Origin: Curtobacterium salicis
GTDB lineage: Bacteria; Actinomycetota; Actinomycetes; Actinomycetales; Microbacteriaceae
NCBI RefSeq assembly: GCF_011759505.1
Contig: NZ_JAAOYO010000004.1
Span: 310,001 to 374,000, forward strand
Direction: 5' to 3'
DNA length: 64,000 nt
Position 1 is the stretch's first letter. Every line of letters begins with the position of its first letter. A model generated the notes under the pieces. It saw nothing but the letters and a program-made list of their open reading frames with translations, searched no databases and was not told the origin of the DNA. The position numbers and the translations under genes were made by a program. Shown piece by piece: positions 31,312-42,903 of the stretch.

Positions 31312-32826
31312 ATGTCCGAGCAGTCACCCCAGCCGCCCACCGGCGGCCCCGTCCACCGTTCCGTGGCTGCCCTGCGCGCCTCCGTCCGCCGGAGGCCCGT
31401 GCCGTGGGGGGTCGGCGGGCTCGTCGTCGTCCTCGCCGTCGCCTCCGGCGGCGTGGTGGCGGTGAACGCCGCGACCGCAGACCAGCCGAGCGCGACGGGC
31501 TCGGCCAGCGCCTCCCGGACGCCCCTCGCCACCCGGACACCGACGTCGTCCCCGACGGCCACCGCCACGCCGACGCCGACGGCGAGGGCCGAGCGGACGC
31601 CCACCCCGACGCCGACACCGACACCGACCGCGGACGCTGCGGCGCGGACCTGCTCCGTCGCCGGCGCTGCGTCGGCGAGCGGCCTCGGCCGGTTCGAGGG
31701 GTACGTGATGAACGCGGCCACCGGCGAGGAACTGTTCTCCCGCGACGGCGGCACGCCCGCCCAGACCGGCAGCGTCATGAAGACCCTGACGAGTGCGACC
31801 GCTCTGGCCGTCCTCGGTGCCGGGCACACGATCCCGACGACGGTCACGGACGAGGGTGGCGGCACGATCGCGCTCGTCGGACACGGCGACGCGACCCTCT
31901 CGGCCGGCAACGGCACGGTCTACCCGGGGGCGCCGACCCTGCCGCAGCTCGCGCAGCAGGTGAAGGCCCGACTCGGCGACACGCCGGTCACGACGATCGT
32001 CGCCGACGGCACCTGGTGGAGTGCGGCGGACGCCTGGGACCCGACCTGGCCCGTCAGCGAGCGGACCATCGGCTACCAGCCGAACGTCACCGCGCTGATG
32101 GTCGACGGGGACCGGGCGAACCCGGCGGCGGCGACCTCCCCACGGTCCGAGGACCCGATCGGTCGTGCCGGGGACGCCTTCCGGACGGCCCTCGCGAACG
32201 CGGGCGTCGTCGGGGCGTCGACCGCGCAGGTCACGCAGCGTGCGACCACCTCGCAGGACACGATCGCGCAGGTGCAGTCGCAGCCGGTGTCGACGCTGAT
32301 CGGGCAGATGATCCCCAATTCGGACAACACCCTGGCCGAGATGCTCGCGCGGGTCTCGTCGAAGGAGTCCGGGGCCGGTGGCACCGCGGCCTCGCTGACG
32401 AGCGTCTACAGCAGCGCCCTCCGCGGATACGGCGTCGATCCGTCGGGCATCCGCATCGTCGACGGTTCCGGCGAGAGCGCGTCGAACGCGGTGTCACCGG
32501 CGTTCGTGGCGCACCTCATGGTCCCGGTGACGCGGGGCGACAAGGGCCTCGGCACGCTCGCGCAGGTGCTGCCGGTCGCCGGGGTGTCCGGCACCCTCTC
32601 CAGCCGGTTCACGGGGGCGAACGCCGACGCCCGCGGCAAGGTGCACGCGAAGACCGGGTGGATCGACAGTGCGAACACCCTCGGCGGCTACATCGACGCC
32701 GCCGACGGCACGAAGCTGACGTTCGCGTTCTACGCCATCGGGTCGCCGCGCGCCGCGGCGCTCCCGGCCCTCGACGCCGTCACGGCGGCCGTCTACCGGT
32801 GCGGAGGCTCGCTCACCGGCTCCTGA
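31312..32826 (+). CDS. dacB: D-alanyl-D-alanine carboxypeptidase (peptidase S13, DacB-like)
   Basis: A 504-residue, membrane-anchored penicillin-binding protein. A cytoplasmic Pro-rich start precedes a TM segment (about 37-56), followed by a Thr/Pro/Ala-rich wall linker (about 60-108). The catalytic domain has SVMKTLTSA (SxxK), NSDNTLAEM (SxN) and HAKTGW (KTG). It trims peptidoglycan pentapeptides outside the membrane. TAGGAT lies 7 bases before the ATG (leaderless). In Actinobacteria this gene often lies near tilS and hpt; here the next gene is a nicotinamidase instead. Confidence 0.9.
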   Translation: MSEQSPQPPTGGPVHRSVAALRASVRRRPVPWGVGGLVVVLAVASGGVVAVNAATADQPSATGSASASRTPLATRTPTSSPTATATPTPTARAERTPTPTPTPTPTADAAARTCSVAGAASASGLGRFEGYVMNAATGEELFSRDGGTPAQTGSVMKTLTSATALAVLGAGHTIPTTVTDEGGGTIALVGHGDATLSAGNGTVYPGAPTLPQLAQQVKARLGDTPVTTIVADGTWWSAADAWDPTWPVSERTIGYQPNVTALMVDGDRANPAAATSPRSEDPIGRAGDAFRTALANAGVVGASTAQVTQRATTSQDTIAQVQSQPVSTLIGQMIPNSDNTLAEMLARVSSKESGAGGTAASLTSVYSSALRGYGVDPSGIRIVDGSGESASNAVSPAFVAHLMVPVTRGDKGLGTLAQVLPVAGVSGTLSSRFTGANADARGKVHAKTGWIDSANTLGGYIDAADGTKLTFAFYAIGSPRAAALPALDAVTAAVYRCGGSLTGS

Positions 32827-32849
32827 CCCGGCGGGTGTTGGATGGGGGC

Positions 32850-33470
32850 ATGGCCAGGGCACTGCTCATCACCGACGTCCAGAACGACTTCACCGAGGGC
32901 GGCGCGCTCGCGGTCGACGGGGGAGCGGCACTCGCCGAGCGGATCACCGCGTTCCTCCGTCGGCATGCCGACGAGTACGACGTCGTCGTCGCCTCCCGCG
33001 ACTGGCACGACGCCACCGGGGACAACGGCGGACACTTCGCCGGTCCCGACGGACCGGACTTCCGAACGACCTGGCCGGCGCACTGCGTCGCCGGCACGCC
33101 CGGTGCCGAGTACCACCCGGCGCTCGACCTGTCCTTCGTCGACGTCCACGTCCGCAAGGGGCAGGGTGAGCCGGCGTACTCGGCGTTCGAGGGCACGACC
33201 GACGCGGGCGCGGACCTCGTCGACGTCTTCTTCGACCGCGAGGTGCACGCCGTCGACATCGTCGGGATCGCCACGGACCACTGCGTCCGGGCGTCCGCGC
33301 TCGACGGGGTGCACGCGGGGCTCGATGTCTTCGTGTACGAGGACCTCGTGGTGGGCATCGACCAGACCAGCAGCGAGGCTGCGCTCGAGGAGGTCCGCGA
33401 CGAAGGCGGGCACACCGGGCGCAGCGACATGGACGAGGGGCGTCAGCGCCCGGGAGGAGCGGTCCTGTGA
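32850..33470 (+). CDS. pncA: Nicotinamidase / isochorismatase-family hydrolase
   Basis: A 206-residue cytoplasmic enzyme that hydrolyses nicotinamide to nicotinate for NAD salvage. The catalytic triad is visible: Asp in LLITDVQNDFTEGG, Lys in VHVRKGQGE, Cys in GIATDHCVRAS. Metal-binding DWH is in SRDWHDATG. The ATG is preceded by TTGGAT at 6 bases, not by a ribosome site. It overlaps the next gene by GTGA. Confidence 0.88.
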   Translation: MARALLITDVQNDFTEGGALAVDGGAALAERITAFLRRHADEYDVVVASRDWHDATGDNGGHFAGPDGPDFRTTWPAHCVAGTPGAEYHPALDLSFVDVHVRKGQGEPAYSAFEGTTDAGADLVDVFFDREVHAVDIVGIATDHCVRASALDGVHAGLDVFVYEDLVVGIDQTSSEAALEEVRDEGGHTGRSDMDEGRQRPGGAVL

Positions 33471-34987
33471 CCGACCAGACCACCACCAGCACGACCACCA
33501 CCAGCACGACCACCACGGTCGGTGATGCGCACGTCACCGTCGCCGACGTCCCCACCGGCCTGTTCATCGGCGGCGCCTGGCGTCCCGCGAGCGGTGGCGC
33601 GACCTTCGACGTCCGCGACCCCTCCACGGGTGCGGTGCTCGCGAGTGTCGCGGACGCCACGCCGGAGGACGGCATCGCCGCACTCGACGCCGCCGTCGCC
33701 GCGCAGGACGACTGGGCAGCGACCGCGCCCCGCCGTCGCTCGGACCTGCTCCGGCGGACCTTCGACCTCGTGCACGAGCACGCGGACGACATCGCCGCGG
33801 TCATGACGCTCGAGATGGGCAAGCCGCTGGCGGAGTCCCGCGGTGAGGTCGTGTACGGCGCCGAGTTCCTCCGGTGGTTCTCGGAGGAGGCCGTCCGGAT
33901 CGGCGGTGACTACCGGACGAATCCCGAGGGCACCGGCCGGGGCATCGTCCTCAAGCGCCCGGTGGGCCCGGTGTACGCGATCACGCCGTGGAACTTCCCG
34001 CTCGCGATGGCGACCCGGAAGATCGCGCCCGCCCTGGCCGCCGGCTGCACCGTGGTCCTGAAGCCCGCCGACCTCACCCCGCTGACCACGCTGTACCTGG
34101 TGGAGCTGTTCCGCCAGGCTGGGCTGCCGGACGGTGTGCTCAACGTGGTGCCGGCCTCCGACGCGAAGGCGCTGTCCGCGCCGGTGATCGCGGACCGCCG
34201 CCTCCGCAAGCTGACCTTCACGGGTTCGACCCCGGTCGGTTCGGCGCTGCTCAAGCAGGCGGCGGACAACGTGCTGAAGACGAGCATGGAACTCGGGGGG
34301 AACGCCCCGCTCCTGGTGTTCGACGACGCCGACCTCGACCTCGCGGTGGACGCGGCGATGCAGGCGAAGTTCCGCAACGTCGGCGAGGCCTGCACGGCGG
34401 CGAACCGCTTCTTCGTGCAGGAGGGCATCGCCGACGCCTTCACGGCGGCCCTGTCCGAGCGGATCGACGCGCTGCGCATCGGTCGCGGCACCGAGGACGG
34501 CACGGACATCGGGCCGCTCATCGACTCCCGTGCAGTCGACAAGGCCGCCGGGCTCGTGGACGACGCCGTCGCGCGCGGTGCCCGGCTGGTGTCCGGTGGC
34601 CAGCGGGTCGACCGTGAGGGCACCTTCTACGCGCCGACGCTGCTGGACGACGTGCAGCCCGGTTCGGACATCCTGACCACCGAGATCTTCGGTCCGGTCG
34701 TCTCGATCACGCGCTTCGCGACCGAGGAAGAGGGCATCCGGCTCGCCAACGACACCGAGTACGGCCTCGTCGCCTACGCGTTCACCGAGGACATGCGCCG
34801 TGGGCAGCGGTTGGCGGAGCGGCTGGAGACGGGCATGCTCGGCTGGAACACGGGCGTCGTGTCGAACGCGGCGTTCCCGTTCGGCGGTGTCAAGGCCTCC
34901 GGTCTGGGACGAGAGGGCTCTCACGAGGGTCTCGAGGAGTACCTCGAGACGGTCTACGTGCTGACCCCGGACCCCTTCGCCGCCTGA
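33467..34987 (+). CDS. gabD: NAD(P)-dependent aldehyde dehydrogenase (succinate-semialdehyde type)
   Basis: A 506-residue ALDH. After a peculiar Thr/Ser-rich start (MTDQTTTSTTTTSTTTT) the usual fold follows. Motifs seen: AITPWNFPLAM, GCTVVLKPADLTP, FTGSTPVGSALL, the catalytic Glu in MELGGNAPLLV, the nucleophile Cys in GEACTAANRF, and EIFGPVVSI. The pattern TPWNFP and GEACTAANR favours succinate-semialdehyde dehydrogenase. It is translationally coupled to pncA. Confidence 0.85.
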   Translation: MTDQTTTSTTTTSTTTTVGDAHVTVADVPTGLFIGGAWRPASGGATFDVRDPSTGAVLASVADATPEDGIAALDAAVAAQDDWAATAPRRRSDLLRRTFDLVHEHADDIAAVMTLEMGKPLAESRGEVVYGAEFLRWFSEEAVRIGGDYRTNPEGTGRGIVLKRPVGPVYAITPWNFPLAMATRKIAPALAAGCTVVLKPADLTPLTTLYLVELFRQAGLPDGVLNVVPASDAKALSAPVIADRRLRKLTFTGSTPVGSALLKQAADNVLKTSMELGGNAPLLVFDDADLDLAVDAAMQAKFRNVGEACTAANRFFVQEGIADAFTAALSERIDALRIGRGTEDGTDIGPLIDSRAVDKAAGLVDDAVARGARLVSGGQRVDREGTFYAPTLLDDVQPGSDILTTEIFGPVVSITRFATEEEGIRLANDTEYGLVAYAFTEDMRRGQRLAERLETGMLGWNTGVVSNAAFPFGGVKASGLGREGSHEGLEEYLETVYVLTPDPFAA

Positions 34988-34991
34988 CCCT

Positions 34992-35067
34992 CCCGCAAAA
35001 CGCAACGTGGGCGGCACCACGCAACGGAGTACCGCTGCGAGGAACCGCCCACGTTGCGTTTTGCGGG
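34992..35067. terminator. Long inverted repeat between convergent genes
   Basis: A perfect 23-bp inverted repeat (34992-35014 and 35045-35067) with a 30-base loop, itself containing a short CGCA...TGCG pairing. The arm contains CGCAAAACGCAACG. It lies between the ALDH stop and the ABC exporter stop, so a bidirectional terminator is likely, but the length and structured loop also suit an interspersed repeat. Confidence 0.75.
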
Positions 35068-35075
35068 GGAGGACC

Positions 35076-36917
35076 TCAGACCAGGAGCTGGTGCTTCGCC
35101 AGGTCGCGGTAGAGGGGCGTGCTCTGGACGAGCTCGGAGTGCGTGCCGACGCCGACGACCCGACCGTGCTCGAGCACGACGATCACGTCGGAGTCGACCA
35201 CGGTGGACAGACGGTGGGCGATGACGAGCAGTGTGCGGTCCTCGGCGACCGCGTCGATCGCCAGACGCATCTTCTGCTCGTTGACGCCGTCGAGCGAGGA
35301 CGTCGACTCGTCGAGCAGGAGGATCGGGGGAGCGGCGAGCAGGGCCCTGGCGATGGCCAGGCGCTGGCGTTCACCACCGGAGAGCATCACGCCGTCCTCA
35401 CCGACCTGCGCGTCGAGGCCGCGGGGGTCGCGGTGCAGCACGTCGCCGAGGTTCACGGCCTCGAGCACCCGGACGCACTCCGACTCGGACGCGTCGGGCG
35501 AGCCGAGCAGCAGGTTCGCGCGGATCGTGCCGGCGAGCACCGGCGCGTCCTGTTCGACGTACCCGATCTGTGCGCGGAGTTCGCCGCGGTCGAGCCCGCG
35601 GACGTCCAGCCCCCCGAGCCGGATGACGCCGTCGGTCGGGTCGTAGAACCGTTCGATGAGCGCCAGCGTGGTCGACTTGCCGGCACCGGACGGACCGACC
35701 AGGGCCACTCGGGCGCCGCGCGGGACGCTGAACGACACGTCCTGCAGGACGACCTGGTCGTCACCGGTGCCGACGGTCGGGGCGTCCGCACCGACCGCCC
35801 CGGCACCGGCCGCACCGTCCGTGCCCACGGCGTCCGACGACGCCGCGTACCGGAAGGTGACGTGCTCGAACGTGATGGCGTCGTCGGTGGCGATGGCAGC
35901 CGCCGGTCGGACCGCGTCGTCGTCCTGGTCCTCGGTCGGCAGGTGCAGGACCTCTTCGATACGACCGAGCGCGCCGAGCGCCTGCGCCACGGCGACGACT
36001 GCGCCGAGGGCCTGACCGAGCGGCATGATCATCATGAAGAGCAGCAGGATGAACGTGATGAGGGTGGCGATGGTGATCGTCCCAGCCGCGACCTGCGCAC
36101 CACCGATGCCGAGCACGGCGATGAACGCGACCTGCATGACGATGCTCGCGACCGGCACGACGAACGCGGACATCCGGGCGATGACGAGGCCACGCTGGTA
36201 GGCCTCGGTCGCGTGCTGGTCGACCTCGGTGACCTCTCGTGCGGTGGCCCCGGCGGCACGGATGGTGCGGACGGCGCCGATGCCGCGCTCGACGGCGGCG
36301 GTGAGGTCGCCGACCTTCTCCTGCGCGGCCTTCGAGGCGACCCGGATGCGCCGGCTGAGGCCACCGACGACGACCACCGCGACGATGACGATGACGATGA
36401 CCACGACGAGCAGCAGCGGGTCGATGATCGCCATCGCGATCACGGCACCGGTGAAGGTGAGCGCGCCGCCGATGGACTCGATGAGCCCCTGCGTCAGGAC
36501 CGCCCGGAGGAGGGTGGTGTCGCTGCCGACGCGGGACACCAGGTCACCGGTCCGTCGGACGTCGAACTCCGAGATCGGCAGGTTGAGGATCCGCGCGATG
36601 AGCTTGCGTCGGGTGGAGAGCACGACGCCCTCGCCGGCCCGCTGCAGCAGGAAGTGCTGGACGCCGTTGAGGACGCCGGCGACGAGCACGAGGACGACGA
36701 GCGCCCACACGAGCGTGGACATGCCGGTGCCCTGCTGGACGGCGGTCACGACCTGGTTGACGAGCAGGGGCTGCGCCAGGGACGCGCCGGCCCCGAGGAT
36801 GCTCAGCACGATGATGACGACCATCGCCGGCTTGTTCTCGAACAGGTAGGACAGCAGGCGGCCGAAGGTGGCGCGGGGCCCGTCGGTCTTCTTCGGGCGT
36901 GCGAACGGGTTGCTCAT
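35076..36917 (-). CDS. ABC transporter, exporter half-molecule (permease-ATPase)
   Basis: A 613-residue fusion of a 6-helix transmembrane domain (about 20-320) with a nucleotide-binding domain. The ATPase shows Walker A GPSGAGKST, Q-loop GYVEQDAPV, signature LSGGERQRLAIA, Walker B ILLLDESTSSLD and H-loop IAHRLST. It works as a homodimer or heterodimer; no partner is adjacent. An Ala/Gly/Asp-rich insert (about 385-405) lies just before the ATPase. The substrate is unknown, multidrug or lipid type. Confidence 0.9.
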   Translation of the reverse strand: MSNPFARPKKTDGPRATFGRLLSYLFENKPAMVVIIVLSILGAGASLAQPLLVNQVVTAVQQGTGMSTLVWALVVLVLVAGVLNGVQHFLLQRAGEGVVLSTRRKLIARILNLPISEFDVRRTGDLVSRVGSDTTLLRAVLTQGLIESIGGALTFTGAVIAMAIIDPLLLVVVIVIVIVAVVVVGGLSRRIRVASKAAQEKVGDLTAAVERGIGAVRTIRAAGATAREVTEVDQHATEAYQRGLVIARMSAFVVPVASIVMQVAFIAVLGIGGAQVAAGTITIATLITFILLLFMMIMPLGQALGAVVAVAQALGALGRIEEVLHLPTEDQDDDAVRPAAAIATDDAITFEHVTFRYAASSDAVGTDGAAGAGAVGADAPTVGTGDDQVVLQDVSFSVPRGARVALVGPSGAGKSTTLALIERFYDPTDGVIRLGGLDVRGLDRGELRAQIGYVEQDAPVLAGTIRANLLLGSPDASESECVRVLEAVNLGDVLHRDPRGLDAQVGEDGVMLSGGERQRLAIARALLAAPPILLLDESTSSLDGVNEQKMRLAIDAVAEDRTLLVIAHRLSTVVDSDVIVVLEHGRVVGVGTHSELVQSTPLYRDLAKHQLLV

Positions 36918-36949
36918 CGTGCGTCGATTCTCTCACCGCGGGACCGACA

Positions 36950-36998
36950 GACGGACGGGAGGCTCCCCACCGGTCCGTGGGGGAGCCTCCCGTCCGTC
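36950..36998. terminator. Palindromic terminator, GGACGGGAGGC family (member b)
   Basis: A perfect 19-bp inverted repeat (36950-36968 and 36980-36998) with an 11-base loop, between the MFS stop (37009) and the ABC exporter start (36917). Outer arms GACGGACGGGAGGC are shared with other intergenic palindromes in the window. Confidence 0.8.
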
Positions 36999-37008
36999 AG
37001 GTGCCCCG

Positions 37009-38412
37009 TTACGGGGCGACGCGTTCCGCGGCCGGCTGGTCGTCGGTGGCGTCCGCGAGGTCGCTCCCGCGGGTCTCGCGGACGAGGAACAGCGCGACGA
37101 GCGTGACGACCGCCGCGATGGTCAGGTACAGCCCGACGAGGAAGATGTTCCCGTCCGGCTGCCACAGCTTGAGGGCGATCGTCGGCGCGAGCGACGCCCC
37201 CAGGATCGACGCGACGTTGTAGGCCAGGGCAGAGCCGGTGTAGCGGACGTTCGTCGGGAACAGCTCCGGCAGCAGCGCACCCATCGGACCGAAGGTGAGC
37301 CCCATCAGCGACAGCCCGACGATGAGGAAGGTCACCACCGTGATCGGACCGTGCGCGGCCGCGAACCAGAACTGGAACGTCAGGCCGAAGAGCGCGATGC
37401 CGATGGTCGTCGGGATGAGCGTGCGACGACGTCCGAACCGGTCGGCGAGCAGACCGGCGATCGGGGTGCAGATGCCGAAGAACACGACGCCGATCATGAG
37501 CAGCGACAGGAACTCACCGCGGGAGTAGCCGAGGCCGATCTTCGGGACGAGCTTCGAGGCGGTGTCGCCCGCGGTGCCGTAGTTCAACGTGAAGGTCGTC
37601 ATGAAGTAGAAGAGCACGTAGGTGGCGACCATGCCGAACGTGCCGACGATGATCGCGCGCCACGAGGTGCGGAACACGCGGCCCAGCGGGACCTTCGCGA
37701 CCGAACCGGACTCCTGGACGCCGCGGAACACCGTGGACTCGACCAGGCGGAAGCGCACGTAGAGGCCGATGAGGACGAGGACCGAGGACACCAGGAACGG
37801 GATGCGCCAGCCCCACGCCTGGAAGTCCGCGTTCGGGGTGCCGTCGGCGCCGGCGGGCAGTGCGGCGTTGATGATGATGAACAGGCCGTTGGCGAGCAGG
37901 AAGCCGATCGGGGCGCCGAGCTGCGGCATCGAGCCGAACACGCCGCGCTTGCCCTCGGGGGCGTTCTCGGTCGCGAGCAGGGCCGCGCCGGACCACTCGC
38001 CACCGAGGCCGACGCCCTGGGCGAAGCGGAGCACGGCGAGGAGCACGGGTGCGAGGACCCCGACCGAACCGAAGGTCGGCAGGCAGCCGATGAGGAACGT
38101 CGCGGTGCCCATCACGAGCAGGGAGGCGACGAGGGTGGTCTTCCGGCCGACACGGTCACCGAAGTGGCCGAACAGGACCGACCCGACCGGCCGGGCGAAG
38201 AACGCCAGCGCGAACGTGACGAACGAGGACAGCTGCGATGCCGTCGGGTCCTCGTTCGGGAAGAAGAGCGTGGGGAAGACGAGGACGGCTGCGGTCGCGT
38301 AGACGTAGAAGTCGTAGAACTCGATGGAGGTGCCGACGAGGCTGGCGATGACGACGCGCGAGCGCGGGTTCGTCTTCGGAGCGGGCGTCGTGGTGGCCGG
38401 TGCGGCGGACAT
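37009..38412 (-). CDS. MFS transporter (metabolite:H+ symporter type)
   Basis: A 467-residue, 12-helix membrane protein. The start at 38412 (MSAAPATTTP) is preferred over an ATG 32 codons upstream that only adds low-complexity sequence. Motif GHFGDRVGRKTTL in loop 2-3 and LADRFGRRRTL in loop 8-9 are the MFS signatures. GTSIEFYDFYVYATAAVLVF and RFAQGVGLGGEWSGAALLAT place it with the ShiA/KgtP/ProP group that takes up organic acids or betaines by proton symport. Confidence 0.88.
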   Translation of the reverse strand: MSAAPATTTPAPKTNPRSRVVIASLVGTSIEFYDFYVYATAAVLVFPTLFFPNEDPTASQLSSFVTFALAFFARPVGSVLFGHFGDRVGRKTTLVASLLVMGTATFLIGCLPTFGSVGVLAPVLLAVLRFAQGVGLGGEWSGAALLATENAPEGKRGVFGSMPQLGAPIGFLLANGLFIIINAALPAGADGTPNADFQAWGWRIPFLVSSVLVLIGLYVRFRLVESTVFRGVQESGSVAKVPLGRVFRTSWRAIIVGTFGMVATYVLFYFMTTFTLNYGTAGDTASKLVPKIGLGYSRGEFLSLLMIGVVFFGICTPIAGLLADRFGRRRTLIPTTIGIALFGLTFQFWFAAAHGPITVVTFLIVGLSLMGLTFGPMGALLPELFPTNVRYTGSALAYNVASILGASLAPTIALKLWQPDGNIFLVGLYLTIAAVVTLVALFLVRETRGSDLADATDDQPAAERVAP

Positions 38413-38622
38413 GCGTGGGAGGACCTTCGAGGTGCGCGCGCGTTCGAGGAGCGCTGCGGGACCGGACGGCGGACTGACGATGCGGTTCGCGCGGGGTGGC
38501 GCGGACACCGGATCGGGTGCGTTCGGAGGTGGTGGTCCCGCTCGTGACGGGGTCCTCAGTGTACGACGGATGTCGGGAAGCTGCGAATCGGCCCCGAGCT
38601 GCCCGTCAGTCCGCCCGGTCGG

Positions 38623-39279
38623 TCAGTTGCTCGCGCCGGTGCCGAGGTGCGACGGCAGGGTGTGCCCCATGCGGTCGCGCTTGGTGTCGAGGTACCCGGC
38701 GTTCTGCGCGGAGACGCCGACGACGAGCGGCACGAGCGAGTCCACCGTGATGCCGTGCTCGATGAGCTGCCGGCGCTTCTCGGGGTTGTTCGAGAGCAGT
38801 CGCACGCGCGTGATGCCGAGGTCGGCGAGGATGCCGGCGGCGCCGCCGTACTCACGGGAGTCGGCGGGCAGCCCCAGCGCCAGGTTCGCGTCGAGCGTGT
38901 CGAGACCGTCCTCTTGCAGGCGGTAGGCCTTGAGCTTGTTGATCAGGCCGATGCCGCGACCCTCGTGACCCCGCAGGTACACGACGACCCCGCCCTCGGC
39001 GGCGATCGTGTCGAGTGCTGCGTCGAGCTGCGGGCCGCACTCGCACTTCAGCGACCCGAAGGCCTCACCGGTCAGGCACTCCGAGTGCACGCGGACGAGC
39101 GCGCCGTCCGAGGGCGCCTGGCCGTCGGGCGTCTTCGCGATCACGGCGACGTGCTCCGCGCTCGTCACGAGGTCCCGGTAGGCACGCATCTCGAACAGGC
39201 CGTGGGTGGTGGGGACGTTCGTGGACACCTCGAACGAGACCGGGCTCCCCGGGGTGGCGGAGGTCAGTGCGTCGGTCAT
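38623..39279 (-). CDS. ribA: GTP cyclohydrolase II
   Basis: A 218-residue enzyme that opens GTP to start riboflavin synthesis. The zinc-binding Cys set is in HSECLTGEAFGSLKCECG, and the catalytic RGHEGRGIGL is present. The length is that of a stand-alone RibA; it is not fused to RibB (DHBP synthase) as in many Actinobacteria. It overlaps ribD by ATGA, so the two are coupled. Confidence 0.93.
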   Translation of the reverse strand: MTDALTSATPGSPVSFEVSTNVPTTHGLFEMRAYRDLVTSAEHVAVIAKTPDGQAPSDGALVRVHSECLTGEAFGSLKCECGPQLDAALDTIAAEGGVVVYLRGHEGRGIGLINKLKAYRLQEDGLDTLDANLALGLPADSREYGGAAGILADLGITRVRLLSNNPEKRRQLIEHGITVDSLVPLVVGVSAQNAGYLDTKRDRMGHTLPSHLGTGASN

Positions 39280-40388
39280 GTGGTGCTCCGGTCGGTGGGG
39301 GCCCCGTCGACCACGCCGTCGGGCCGCTGCGGGACCGTGCGGGCGCGGACCAGCAGGTCGGGGCCGAGGCTGGACGTTGACAGTACACGCAACATCCGCG
39401 CAGCGTGGATACTTCCCACCCCGATGTCGCCGAGCGCGACGCGGGGGCCGCCGAGCAGGACCGGGGCCAGGTAGACGAGCAGTTCGTCGGCGAGTCCGGC
39501 GGCGATGAACGCCGACGCGACGGTCGGTCCGCCCTCGACGAGGACGCTGTGCACCCCGCGCGCGCGGAGCGACCGGAGGGCCGCGTCGAGGTCGTGCCCG
39601 GGGATGGTGACGACGCCACGGGGGTGTCGGTGCAGGGCCGCGTCCGCCGGCAGGGCGCGGTCGCCGAGGACGACCGGCAGCGGCTGGTCGGCGAGGAACT
39701 CACCGGCGTCGCCACGCGCGGTCAGGCTCGGGTCGTCGGCGAGGGCCGTCCCGGTGCCGACGAGGACCGCGTCGTGTGCGGCGCGCTGCTCGTGCACGTG
39801 CTGCCGGGCGGCTGCGCCGGTGATCCACTGGCTCGTGCCGTCGGCCGCTGCCGCTCGACCGTCGAGGCTGGCCGCCCACTTCACGGTCACCCACGGGCGT
39901 CCGAGTCGGACGGAGAGCAGCCACCGTTCGAGGAACGCCTCGGCCTGGTCGGCGAGCACGCCCGACACGACCTGGACCCCGGTGGCGCGCAAGCGTTCGG
40001 CGCCACCGTGGGCGGCGGGACCGGGGTCGTCGACGGCGTACACGACCCGCGCGACGCCGGCCTCGATGAGGGCGACGGAGCACGGCCCGGTCCGCCCGAC
40101 GTGGTCGCACGGTTCGAGGGTGACCACCGCGGTCGCTCCGCGGAGTCGCGCCGGGTCGACCTTCCGCATCGCGTCGACCTCGGCGTGTGGGGTGCCCGCA
40201 CCGCGGTGCCAGCCCTCGCCGAGGACGTCGCCGTCGGGGGAGAGCACGACGGCGCCGACCCGGGCGTGGTCGCCGACGGCCGGGCCCCGGGCCGCGAGTT
40301 CGAGGGCCCGGCGCATCGCGCGGACCTCGACGTCGCTGGCGGGCAGGCCGTGCGGCTCCGGGGTCGTGTCGGGTGCGGTGTGGCTCAC
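39276..40388 (-). CDS. ribD: Bifunctional riboflavin deaminase/reductase
   Basis: A 370-residue enzyme. The N-terminal deaminase has HAEVDAM and PCDHVGRTGPC (zinc ligands His, Cys, Cys). The C-terminal reductase contains KWAASLDGRAAAADGTSQWI, VEGGPTVASAF and DLLVRAR. It acts after RibA. No FMN riboswitch precedes it; the gene begins inside the acetyltransferase stop (ATGA), so it depends on the upstream promoter. Confidence 0.92.
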   Translation of the reverse strand: MSHTAPDTTPEPHGLPASDVEVRAMRRALELAARGPAVGDHARVGAVVLSPDGDVLGEGWHRGAGTPHAEVDAMRKVDPARLRGATAVVTLEPCDHVGRTGPCSVALIEAGVARVVYAVDDPGPAAHGGAERLRATGVQVVSGVLADQAEAFLERWLLSVRLGRPWVTVKWAASLDGRAAAADGTSQWITGAAARQHVHEQRAAHDAVLVGTGTALADDPSLTARGDAGEFLADQPLPVVLGDRALPADAALHRHPRGVVTIPGHDLDAALRSLRARGVHSVLVEGGPTVASAFIAAGLADELLVYLAPVLLGGPRVALGDIGVGSIHAARMLRVLSTSSLGPDLLVRARTVPQRPDGVVDGAPTDRSTT

Positions 40389-40972
40389 GGAGCGAGACTA
40401 CCGGCGGTCCCCGACGTCGATCCGGGAGGCCAGGGCAGGTCGGACGCGGGCGTCCCGTCCGCGCGCCGCAGGGCCTTCCACGCCGGGGCCGGTGAGCCGT
40501 CGCGGTTCGGCACGAGGGCGTCGCCGCTGCCGGTGTAGGTGAAGCCGGCACGACGGGCGACCGCGGCCGACGCGGTGTTGCCGACGTAGCACTCCCAGTA
40601 CACGTCCGGGGCGCCCTGCGCGAACGCCCAGTCGACGACGAGCCCGACGGCCTCGGACACGAGCCCCGTCCCACGGGCGGCCGGCGCCAGCCAGAACCCG
40701 AGGTCCCGGCGGGCGGTCCGGTAGCTGATCACACCGTCGAGCCAGGTCGATCCCTGCCGACGGATCGCCCAGGTGTACTCGCGGTCCGAGGCCCACCCGG
40801 GGCCGACGAGCGCGTCGACGAAGCCCTGTGCGTCCTGCGTCCGGTAGGGCTGGGGGATCGTCGTCCAGCGGGCGATCTCCGGGTCCTGGCAGGCCTCGGT
40901 GATCGCCGTCGTGTCGGCCCGGGTCGGCATGTCGAGCCGGACCCGAGCCGACTCGAGGGTGACGGGGAGCAC
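40385..40972 (-). CDS. GNAT acetyltransferase (RimJ/RimL type)
   Basis: A 195-residue protein with GTG start, 6 bases after the trpS stop. LGFWLAPAARGTGLVSEAVG is the acetyl-CoA binding segment and NTASAAVARRAGFTYTG the C-terminal GNAT signature. Many such proteins acetylate N-termini or small amines. The substrate is unknown. It lies between trpS and ribD in one transcription unit. Confidence 0.85.
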   Translation of the reverse strand: MLPVTLESARVRLDMPTRADTTAITEACQDPEIARWTTIPQPYRTQDAQGFVDALVGPGWASDREYTWAIRRQGSTWLDGVISYRTARRDLGFWLAPAARGTGLVSEAVGLVVDWAFAQGAPDVYWECYVGNTASAAVARRAGFTYTGSGDALVPNRDGSPAPAWKALRRADGTPASDLPWPPGSTSGTAGSLAP

Positions 40973-40978
40973 GGTCGG

Positions 40979-42863
<1,885 letters not shown>

Positions 42864-42903
42864 GCCGACCAGCTTATCGGCGGCGTCCGACGGCCCGGAC
42901 GAC

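Noticed and set aside
31404..32849. Long plus-strand frame leading into the nicotinamidase start
   Set aside because: The upstream part is an Arg-rich shadow of the D,D-carboxypeptidase gene; only the portion from ATG 32850 is a real gene.
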